Shown in pieces: positions 55,500 through 64,000 of a stretch of 64,000 nt of DNA (positions are counted from its first letter, which is position 1; the number at the start of each line of letters is the position of its first letter). The notes below the pieces were generated by a model. That model did not search any database. It saw only the letters and a list, made by a program, of their open reading frames with translations, and was not told the DNA's origin. The position numbers were made by a program, and so were the translations under genes. Origin of the DNA: Nilaparvata lugens (taxonomy: Eukaryota > Arthropoda > Insecta > Hemiptera > Delphacidae); NCBI RefSeq assembly GCF_014356525.2, contig NC_052505.1, forward strand, positions 55,404,610 to 55,468,609, in the 5' to 3' direction.

Positions 55500-55615
55500 T
55501 GACTGCTTCTTCTTCTTCTTCCTCTTCTTTTCTTCTTCTTCTTCTTCTTCTTCTTCTTCTTCTTCTGCTTCTTCTTCTTCTTCTTCTCTTCTTCTTTTCT
55601 CTTCTTCTTCTCTCC
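55500..55615. repeat. (CTT)n polypyrimidine microsatellite
   Basis: Nearly pure TTC/CTT repeats; Ser-rich and Arg-rich frames on the two strands are artefacts. Confidence 0.95.
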
Positions 55616-56059
55616 TCGATTAATTCAAGATCACAATACGATGTTCTATTTCTTATTCTATAGTTCAGTTTCATAAGTTCTTCTCAATTTGTGCACATTC
55701 CTTCTTCCTCTTCTTTTCTTCCCTATTATTATCATTATTTTGCCTGTGATTTCTCCACTAGCTATCCAGCATGTTCAAATGTTTATTTCTCTTTCTATAT
55801 CTATTTATCTTTCTACCTTTTCTCTTTCTATCTGATCACTTTGTACTAATATCCATATAATTATTATATTATAATATCCATATATTTATCCATATAATAT
55901 TCGATTCTTTCCCACATTAAATCATACTATTCCTCTTCAATTTTATGCGAATATTATTCATTATCAGCTGTATTATGTATCTTTTCTCTATTGATAACTC
56001 TCTTCAAAGATTTTTCGTTCTTCTGCTGGCTTTTTCTTCTCTTTTTCAGTTTCTACTGG

Positions 56060-56300
56060 ACCCCATTTCGCTCTATCTCCACATTGAACACGATCTTCCA
56101 CTACTGGATTCCATCTCTCTCTATCTCCACTTGGACTCGATTTTCCACCACTGGATTCCATCTCTCTCTGTCACCACTTGGACTCGATCTTCCACTACTG
56201 GATTCCTTCTCGCTCTACCTCCACTTGGACCCGATTCTTCCACTACTGGATACCTACTCGCTCTATCACCACTTGCACCAGATCTCCCACTACCAGTTCT
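56060..56300. repeat. Minisatellite, about five units of 50-57 bases
   Basis: Units contain 'ccactactggattccatctc' and 'tccacttggactcgat'. Frames in all three plus-strand phases stay open across the array because the unit lacks stops; they are not genes. Confidence 0.8.
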
Positions 56301-56549
56301 TCTTCAATCTTCATCTTATTCACCATTAGGATTATTTATCACCGGAACTCCACACATCTACATCTTATTGTGTTTAGTGAATTTTTTGAACTAGTGCTTT
56401 AAATAGTGAAGGGAGCCGAACTGTCGAGGCATACTGAATGAACTCGAATCAAGAGACTTTTTCATTTAGGTTGAGTTTTATCAGTTTCATCCCCATTATC
56501 CCCGTCATGTGTCGTTCTGAGGTCGGTTCACGATTGGTCTGCTGCTTCC

Positions 56550-59498
56550 ATGATGCCTCTCACTGACACGTCAGCTCGCTCGCCCTCAAGTAGGTATGAT
56601 TATTTCAATAATAGTAATAATGACGCAGGTATGTTTCTAGCAAATAAGCTCCACTCTTTCAAGAAACTTTTCAAGGCTGCTCACCTTAACGTACAAAATC
56701 CCTCAGTTGCCACATTGATGAACTCAGAGCAATCTTCCGTTTTCAGGACTTCAATATAATCGGAATTTCGGAATCATTTTTGAAGCCTAGTATTTCATCA
56801 AATGTTGTTGCATTGCCTGGATATAATCTTTTCCGGAATGATAGATTAAATAAAGCTTATGGGGGTGTAGCAATTTATGTGAAAGATGGTATCAAAACAG
56901 AAGTTTTAATCACATCTAAACAAGAGTATTGTTCCAGACCAGATTTTATGCTACTTGAATTATCCTTATCTAGTACTGATAAATTACTCGTTGGTATCTG
57001 TTATCGCCCACCAAAAATAGGTCATTGCACAGATTTCGAAAGTGCCTTGCTTTCTCTTATGCCTTGTTATAACCGTATACTAGTTATGGGGGATATGAAC
57101 ACCGACTTGAACATGACAAATCGTAACTCTGACTACTTTCAACTGACTACAATTTTCCAATGCCTAAACAAGACTATTTTACATCTCGATCCAACTCATC
57201 ATACTAATGAATCAGACACACTCATTGACATTCTCATTGTTAGTGATCTCAATGAGGTTGTTCAAGCAGGCCAAATCTCAGTCCCAGCTATTTCTAGTCA
57301 TGATTTGATCTACTGTGTACTTTCCCATAAAATACCCAAGCCAGAACAGAAAATTATCACTTATAGAGACTTCAAAAACTTTGATGAAGCCGCCTTCCTG
57401 ACTGATGTGGCTCAGACTCCATGGCATCAAATTGAAGCATTACCCTCAGTTGATGACATGGTCAAGACTTTCGAGAATTGGACTTTGACTTTGTATGACA
57501 AACATGCACCTTATGTGACAAGGAGGATTAATAGAAAACGACGAGTACCGTGGATGACTGAAGACATACTTAAGATGATGGGACGTAGAGACAAAGCACA
57601 TAGAAAATTTAAAAAGACATTTGACTTGGACAGTTTGATAGAGTATAGGAGCCTTAGAAATAGAGTTAAACAGGAATTACGGAACTCAAAGATTAGGTAC
57701 TTGGATTCGTTTATGACAAACAATAGACAAGACTCTAAATCACTTTGGCAGGGAATAAATGAATTCGAGCTTGGCAAACAGAAATCGAATCCACAAATAG
57801 ACTTACCATTGAACAATATGAATGACCATTTCGTTTCACACTCTAACCAACGCGACAAAGTTGTCATTGCTAATCATATCGATGATCTTGAAGAGCAGGT
57901 TACAAACTTAGATTTACCAATTACTGATCAATTCCATTTCCATCCAATCTCAGAAGAGATGAATTCAACGTATTCATAGTAATGCTACGGGTGTAGACGA
58001 AATTCCTATTAAATTTATCAAGAAGATGTTATTTGCTGTTTTACCAACCATTACATACATTTTCAACAAGTTAATTGAAGAAGGCATTTTCCCTGAAAAC
58101 TGGAAGTTTGCTCTGGTTCGCCATCTGATTAAAGTTCCATCACCCAATAAAGTTGAGGATTTTAGACCAATCAGTATTTTACCTGCATTGTCCAAAGTGC
58201 TAGAAAGACTCATTTATGCTCAAGTTGTAAAATTTCTAGACAACAATAGTAAGCTTCATAACTTTCAATCAGGCTTTAGAAAATTCCATTCAACTGAGAA
58301 AGCTCTGCTTCGTGTCACTGATTATATAAGGTCAGCTATGGACCAAAGAAAATGCACTATCCTCACCCTATTTGATTTTTCTAGAGCATTTGATACTGTT
58401 GATCATACAGTCCTTCTAAATAAGTTGACTATTCTTGGTTTCAGTCACAACTCGTTAGTTTGGTTCAAATCCTATCTATTAGGTAGGGAAAAATGTGTAT
58501 CTGTCGGTGACAAAAAGTCTACTTGGAAAAACGTTATGCAAGGTTCAATTTTAGGCCCTCTCCTCTTCACTTTGTATGCTAATGACCTTTCTTCCATTAT
58601 CAAATTCTCCAGTTTCCATACTTATGCAGACGACCTTCAAATCTATTTGAGCTGTCCCATAACAAAAATTAATGAAACAGTTGGAATAATGAATCAGGAT
58701 ATCAATTCGATAGTGGAATGGACAAAGAAAAATTGCCTCAAGCCTAATCCCATCAAAACACAACCCATTATAATTGGATATTCTCGTCTTATAAATAATA
58801 TTGACCTTGAATCGATTCACAAAATTAGTGTAGATAGTAATGACATTCCTTACTGTAGCTCAGTTGAAAATTCAGGCATTATTATGAATAATACTCTTGA
58901 CTGGTCAGAACAAGTGAACAAAACTTGTGAAAAGGTATTCTCAGCCATGCATCCATTGAAGAAAATGCACGATATTCTCCCTAGAAACCTCAAATTATTA
59001 TTGGTTCAATCTCTCATCCTCCCACATTTAATGTATTGTAATTCTGTTCTTAACGATATGCAAGTCACTCTGAATGATAAACGACAGCGTTGCCAAAACT
59101 ATTGTCTACGTTTCGTCTACTCTCTCCAACGTCATGATTATATCACCCCAGCCCACATTGCTAGTTCAACATCGAAGCTTCCCGATCAAAGGCTTCTTCA
59201 AATAGTCAAGCTTGTTAGAGATATCTTGAAATACGGTAATCCGAACTATTTTAAAGATGATTTCAAATATGTCTCTGAAGGTAGGAGGATAGATGCTTCA
59301 CATACTAGAACCGGAGAAAGCACTTTAAGGATACCCAATCATCGAACTACTATTCTCACAAAATCCTTCCTAGTCAGTGCCTGTTGTGCATGGAATGCAC
59401 TTCCTGTTTCTATCAGGTCCATCGAGAGCCGAGCGAGCTTCATCCTGACTTTAAAGAAACATCTTTTGGAACAAATGACTGAAACTGTCCGGCCCTAG
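56550..59498 (+). pseudogene. LINE ORF2 (endonuclease + reverse transcriptase), two frameshifts
   Basis: N-terminal part in the frame of 56550, shifting near 56735 to the frame of 56780-57979, then near 57967 to the frame of 58026-59498. Endonuclease blocks: AAHLNVQ, IGISESFLK, GGVAIYVKDG, GICYRPP, MGDMNTDLN, HHTNESDTLIDILIVSD and SSHDLI (all core residues present). RT blocks: ATGVDEIPIKFIKK, DFRPISILPALSKVLE, FDFSRAFDTVDH, QGSILGPLLF, YADDLQIY (TAT-GCA-GAC-GAC at 58623-58634). The C-terminal tail extends to VSACCAWNALPVSIR, typical of Jockey/CR1-supergroup LINEs. The domains are nearly complete, so it is a recently inactivated copy. It is not in an intact element with the ORF1 at 54104. Confidence 0.85.
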
Positions 59499-59522
59499 AT
59501 CAATCACATGACAACCATCCCC

Positions 59523-59569
59523 CACCCATCCCACAAATACAAACCTTTAACCTGTTAAAGAATGAATTG

Positions 59570-59635
<66 letters not shown>

Positions 59636-60213
59636 AACTCATGTTATTTTAATTATCCACTGCATACTGATGTATATTACTGAAAGTTGATTTCCCTGAT
59701 CTACTTTCAGCCTACTTCATTTTATTAATCAATAATTTGATCTTATCTACCTATGTAATTATTTTACTCTATCAATTTTCTGTTTTTTTCTCTTTAATAT
59801 TTATATTAATAAAAAATTTTACAATATTCCCATTAATAGATAAATCCTTAGTCTAATGAATTAAATTAACGTTTTGGTAGAGAGTTAGTGGGGAGGATGT
59901 TTTCAATATTCTTCCCGAAGAATGGACATTGATATGTCCAAAGCTCCGCCAATTTATGTAGACGCATAACAATATAATTATCTATAGTTATTATATTACA
60001 AATTACTTTCTCATATCATATACAGTTTAATAATTATTTTCTTAGTCTATATTATGTAAATTCATCTATAATTTTGCTGTATTGTAAGCTATTGTATATA
60101 AGTGTATAAGCCAGTATATATTGTAATCTACATAAATAAAGTACTCGATCAATCAATCAATGAATCTCTCTCTGCTTTAAATGAAATAGAATGTGACTGC
60201 TTCTTCTTCTTCT
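59523..60213 (+). repeat. LINE 3'UTR and tail, copy 2
   Basis: Near-identical to 54862-55520 apart from the longer AT tract. Ends with AATAAAGTACTCGATCAATC and a (TCAA)n tail, then shared (CTT)n flank. Confidence 0.8.
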
Positions 60214-60261
60214 TCTCCTCCTTCTTCTTATTCTACGTCTTCTTCATCTCCATATATAGAG

Positions 60262-60850
60262 ATTGATTGATTGATTGAGTACTTTATTTATTCAGATTAC
60301 AATATATACTGGCTTATACACTTATATACAATAGCTTACAATACAGCAAAATTATGGATGAATTTACATAATATAGACTGAGAAAGTAATTATTGAACTG
60401 AATATGATATGAAAAAGCAATTTGTAATATAATAACTATAGAGAGTTATATTTTCATGCATCTACATAAATTGGCGGAGCTTCGGACATATCAATGTCCT
60501 TTCTTTGGAAAGAATATTTAAAATATCCTCCCCACTAACTCTCTACCAAAACTTAATTCCATTAATTAAACAAAGGATTTATTTATTAATGGAATTATAT
60601 TATTTCGAATGGAATTATAATTATTTACTAATTTATTAATGGAAATATTGTAATGGTTTTAATTAATATGGATATTTAAGAGAAAAAAAACAGAGAATTT
60701 AAGAAGTAAAATGATTATATAGGTGTATAAGATCAAATTATTGATTAATAAAATGATGTAGGCTGAAAGTAGATCAGGGTTATCAACTTCCAGTAATATA
60801 CAGCAGTATGCAGTGGATAATTAAAATAACATGAGTTTATATAATATATA
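60262..60850 (-). mobile_element. 5'-truncated LINE 3' end, inverted copy 3
   Basis: 'gattgattgattgagtactt' begins the inverse of the same 3'UTR, running back to the AT tract and stopping at 60850. Moderately diverged from copies 1 and 2. Truncation at the AT tract is typical of incomplete reverse transcription. With copy 2 it forms an inverted repeat of about 600 bases with a 48-base spacer. Confidence 0.8.
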
Positions 60851-61021
60851 TAAGTTAGGCGAGCTACACTCGCCTTATCTGTTTACGTCTTCACTATCAC
60901 CTGATAAGTGTTTGTTTTTGTTCTTCAAAATAGACGAATGAAGACTTTCCAATGTCAACTCTCGAGAAAGAAACTTCGTTCTTTTTTATCAAAAAACCAC
61001 TTTATTTCTCACTCATTTAAC

Positions 61022-61039
61022 TGGTGCCGATACCCGGGA
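61022..61039 (+). promoter_or_regulatory. Putative primer-binding site
   Basis: TGGTGCCGATACCCGGGA begins with TGG (complement of tRNA CCA end) and lies about 105 bases upstream of gag. The tRNA species is not determined. Confidence 0.45.
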
Positions 61040-61143
61040 AAGTTGTGTACGTTTTTTTCACACAGTGGATTTCGCGACAGTGAATTATACCATAATTAGT
61101 GATTCACAATAAATTGTAGGTGGATGAATTTGTAGTCAAAAAA

Positions 61144-62282
61144 ATGAATACACAAGGAGGTGTTAACGCAAATATTGCCTCTACATCAATAACCTCCGAC
61201 GTTGAGCTTTCAATGAAAATGGAACAAGTGAAAACAGCACGTGCTCAATATCTTATGAGTATGATAGACTCGGTTAAACTGTTCAATGGAGAAATAAAAG
61301 AACTAGAATTGTTTCTAGAACGGATGAATGCGGTCTATGCTCAGATCGTCGCGAATAGTATGGACGAAATAACCAATGCTAATATCACGCATATTTCCTA
61401 TCAAGAATGAATGTTTCTGTATTGATAGATATAGGAGCATCTTTCAGTTCAACTTGGTTGGACGTGCGTCAAGCTCTCAAAGAACATTTCGCAGGCGCTC
61501 GGAAATCAGTAACTACAAGTGCACTAAGAGTATTGGAAATACGTCGCGAAAATGGTGAATCGATTTCCGAATTTGCAAAACGTTTCGCTTATTTAGTGAA
61601 ATCATTGAAAACGCGATTATTGGATTCAAGTGTGGACCAGGATGAAAGTAAGTGGCGGAATAAGATTTATGATGAATTAGCTTCTGAAATATCGCTTCAA
61701 GCGCTGCCAGAACGAGTAAGAACTGCAGTGAAGATTGCCAAACCGAAGTGTCTTGAGGAAGCTGTCAACCTAGTCAAAAATGAGGAGGCTGAAAGGGAAG
61801 ATAATCGCCCAAGATACTCTGAATGGAAAACTGTGGAGAAGAAGCGTCGCAGATCACCTATGATGAGCCCGCAATTCAATCAACCACGTAGGCAGCCACA
61901 ACAAAATTCTCAATGGAGAAGAAATGAAAAAGCAGCTGTTCAAGAGAGGAGAACACCTAGGGATCGAGACAGGAAACCTGGGAAAGCAAATCGTGAATGC
62001 TGGGAATGCAAAGAAGAAGGACACTTTGCTCGTGAATGCCCTTACATATATCGCAGGAAATCAGCCAAATTCGGAGAACCAATGGAAATAAATGCGATAA
62101 GAAGACATAAGAGAATTAAGAACTCTGAATCTGAGTCAGATGGAGAGTGGACATCCTACTCGTCAGATACAGGAGACAGCAACTCGGATCGGCGAGATAA
62201 ACAATTCAAGAAAGAGTGGCCGGAGATAGGAAAAACCAAGAGAGCTCATGTGAGATCGAAGAGTGACGAAAAACAGGATTGA
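61144..62282 (+). pseudogene. gag: Gypsy gag with zinc knuckle, frameshifted
   Basis: ATG at 61144 (the frame opens with GTG at 61120). The first 88 residues (MNTQGGVNANIASTSI, then MEQVKTARAQYLM) end at a stop near 61410; the reading continues in another frame from about 61390 (YFLSRMNVSVLIDIG) with RQALKEHFAGARKSVTTSA, the capsid-like region (SISEFAKRFAYLVKSLKTRL) and a nucleocapsid: CWECKEEGHFARECP, a CCHC knuckle (C-x2-C-x4-H-x4-C). The C-terminus is Lys/Arg/Glu-rich. The single shift near 61395 inactivates this copy. Confidence 0.8.
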
Positions 62283-62372
62283 AAATCGCGTTCTCCGCAT
62301 ATAGGCAGTGAGAAGGAACATTATAAATGCGGGAAAGGAGAACTGCCTATATTTTTTGTTAGAGACTGAGGC

Positions 62373-62657
62373 GTGCAGTGTTTGATAGACACGGGATCGG
62401 ATAGCACGTTAGTGTCCATAAAAGCAGCATATAGAATTGATAGTGATCTAGTGATAAAGAGCTGTGCATGTGAGATGAAAACTTTGTCAGGAGACCAGGC
62501 TCTAAGAGATGAGATTGTGCTGAATTTATTCAAACTGACAGGAATTAAGAAATCCATCCTAGTACATGTTGCTAATTTTGAGAACGGTAAATATGATGTA
62601 ATAATTGGCTGTGATCTGATGAGAGATCTACAGAGTTCATATAACAATGGACGTTGA
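62373..62657 (+). pseudogene. pol: Gypsy pol, aspartic protease segment
   Basis: CLIDTGSDSTLVS gives the D-T/S-G catalytic motif at the start of a retropepsin; the flap side continues with KTLSGDQAL and the C-terminal DVIIGCDLMRDL (hydrophobic-hydrophobic-G block). No own ATG: in the intact element it would be part of a Gag-Pol fusion. A stop at 62655-62657 separates it from the RT frame that begins 62667. Confidence 0.75.
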
Positions 62658-62666
62658 GAAATTAAA

Positions 62667-63428
62667 TTGGGAAAGAAAAATTACAAAACAGAGCAGTTAT
62701 TGACCAAAAAAGATCATTTCCTAATAGGATGTGTGATACGGGAAGAAGGTGAAGATATTGCGAGAAGTGTAATGCAAGAGTTCAAAGACACATTTTATAA
62801 AGAGGGCCAACCTTTGACCACAACGGGGAGAGTACAGCATTCCATAGAGTTGAATTCTCCAGTACCTGTGTATGTTAAACCACGGAGATATCCTCACGCA
62901 ATGAAGAAAATTATAATAGAATACATTGATGAAATGAAGAGTCAAGGAATTATACAAAATTCGGTGTCACCGTTCTGCAGTCCATTGTGGGTAGTTCCCA
63001 AAAAAAGTGAACCTGGAAAAGAACCGAAACTCACAGTTGTAGTGGACTACTGCGAACTAAACAAAAGGACAACATTAGAGAGATATCCGCTACCCAGATT
63101 AGAGGGTATGTTAGACAGAATGACTGGAGCTACAGTGTTCAGCACATCTGATTTGAAAGCTGGTTATCACCAGATAAAGATGAATCCACGAGATATGGAG
63201 AAAACTGCATTCAGCTACGAAAGAGGACACTACGAATTCACACGTATGCCGTTCGGATTAAAGAATGCCCCTGCAACTTTTCAGCGGCTTATGGATGAAT
63301 TTCTAGAAGGATTAGATGAAGACGCGATACAAGTTTATATGGACGATATTATTGTTTTTAGTAAGAATATCAGTGAACACGAAAAACATCTGAAATTATT
63401 ATTTGATGGCTTAGAGATTTCGGACTAA
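62667..63428 (+). pseudogene. pol: Gypsy pol, reverse transcriptase segment
   Basis: Begins with the connection region (VQHSIELNSPVPVYVKPRR), then SPFCSPLWVVPKK, VVVDYCELNKRT, YPLPRLEGMLDRM, STSDLKAGYHQI, RMPFGLKNAPATFQRLMD and YMDDIIVFSKN with catalytic YMDD. The usual family residues are V-D-Y/F-R-x-L-N-x-x-T; this copy reads VDYCELNKRT. It ends by a frameshift at about 63415 (normally D-F-G-L-K continues). Confidence 0.85.
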
Positions 63429-64000
63429 AAGTTTCGCGAGAAAAAACTACATTTTGTCAGCCAGAAGTGAGATTCATGGGACATATTATATCGAGCAGTG
63501 GTGTGAGACCAGATGACAGGAAAGTGAGTGCAATCAGGAAATACCTGTACCAAAAAATGTGAAAGAAGTGAGAACATTTTTAGGAATGCTAGGCTATTAC
63601 AGGAAGTTTATAAATAATTTTGCTCACATGACTGAACCTCTCACTCAGCTACTTAGAAAAGGAATAACATTTAATATTTCAAGTGACTTAGTTGAAGCTG
63701 TAGCGAAGTGTAAAGAAGCGATCTGTACAGTTCCAATACTAAATTTTCCAGATTTGCATAAACCGTTTCTTTTGAAAACTGACGCCAGCTCGGAAGCTAT
63801 TGAAGGTGTTTTAGCACAAGGAGACCGACCTGTTGCATTTGGAAGTAGGAAATCAACTCCAGCCGAACGACGATACAGCACCATAGAAAGAGAATTATTG
63901 GGAATCGTATGGTGTGTAGAAAACTTCCGTCCTTACTTATATGGAAATGAATTTGAACTACAAACAGATCATATACCGCTACTTTGGGTGGACAAACTGG
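63429..64000 (+). pseudogene. pol: Gypsy pol, thumb and RNase H segment, cut by window end
   Basis: A shifted frame gives FGLKVSREKTTFCQPEV, MGHIISSSGVRPDDRK; another shift near 63545 leads to VKEVRTFLGMLGYYRKFI, then RNase H: LLKTDASSEAIEGVLAQ (first Asp), STIERELLGIVWCVENF (Glu) and QTDHIPLLWV (second Asp). Three of the four catalytic acidic residues are visible before the window ends. Open from about 63550 to 64000. Confidence 0.8.

Larger units (their letters stand above)
53850..55520 (+). mobile_element. LINE family L-b, copy 1: ORF1 plus 3' end, ORF2 absent
   Basis: 5' region, ORF1 (54104-54808), then directly the 3'UTR (from about 54862) ending with AATAAAG and a (TCAA)n tail near 55455-55467. 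The 3' end is the same as in 59523-60213. The absence of ORF2 indicates an internal deletion or a non-autonomous subfamily. The shared sequence continues past the tail into 'tctctctctgctttaaatga', so local duplication of the region is another explanation. Confidence 0.6.
60851..64000 (+). mobile_element. Ty3/gypsy LTR retrotransposon, decayed, running off the window
   Basis: Gag, aspartic protease, RT and RNase H follow in order. 'tggtgccgatacccggga' at about 61022 is a plausible tRNA primer-binding site, so the 5' LTR should end just before it; only about 170 bases separate it from the LINE fragment, so the LTR is short or truncated. A small inverted repeat 'ggcgagctacactcgcc' lies near 60858. 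Integrase and the 3' LTR are beyond the window. Confidence 0.8.

Noticed and set aside
55408..55674. Ser-rich and Arg-rich ORFs on opposite strands
   Set aside because: Translations of a (CTT)n microsatellite.
55945..56402. Overlapping 149-, 112- and 74-codon ORFs in three frames
   Set aside because: All arise from a stop-free minisatellite unit at 56060-56300.

Overview
The window is transposon-dense, A+T-rich animal DNA. It holds spliced-gene signals, insect-type LINE, gypsy and copia remnants, hAT-, TTAA- and TA-type elements, Helitron-like ends, and long foldback repeats. The repeat families remind me of a hemipteran, possibly a planthopper; that is inference from memory, not a search. 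Apart from one candidate exon (47693-47875) I see no convincing host gene. There are no tRNA or rRNA genes and no CRISPR array.

Layout. 1-10.7 kb: a LINE tail, a 0.7 kb palindrome, a TTAA-flanked element (3655-5823), inverted LINE/SINE-like ends around an (AT)n run, and a minus-strand LINE split by an hAT element with a perfect 8-bp duplication (8041-9136). 10.7-25.5 kb: a large composite bounded by matching inverted termini and TAA, filled with inverted copies of two repeat families, a TA-type MITE, Helitron-like ends and a minisatellite element. 25.5-27.9 kb: Helitron-like and anonymous DNA. 27.9-46.7 kb: a palindromic array of about 168-bp tandem repeats, interrupted by a MITE, an esterase-ORF1 LINE (29361-33317) and a 9,893-bp virus-like element (34281-44173). 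47-53 kb: the candidate exon, a minus-strand copia relic, a second minisatellite element and polypyrimidine repeats. 53.8-60.85 kb: pieces of a second LINE family with its 3' end present three times. 60.85-64 kb: a decayed gypsy element that runs off the window.

The main find is the element at 34281-44173. It has 5'-AGT termini, terminal inverted repeats of about 0.45-0.53 kb and a perfect 6-bp target duplication (GCCATC), as expected for the Polinton/Maverick group. Inside is a compact set of virion-type genes: a parvovirus-VP1-like phospholipase A2 protein, an adenain-like cysteine protease, a penton-like protein, a small linking ORF, a double-jelly-roll major capsid protein, an unclassified conserved protein and two hypotheticals, all on the minus strand. 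On the plus strand lie a DUF8207-like gene with a probable 5'UTR intron and a helical coiled-coil protein. No protein-primed polymerase, integrase or packaging ATPase fits in it, so it appears to be a capsid-gene-carrying, non-autonomous Polinton derivative. At least four genes carry stops or frameshifts, so this copy is decaying although its ends and duplication are intact.
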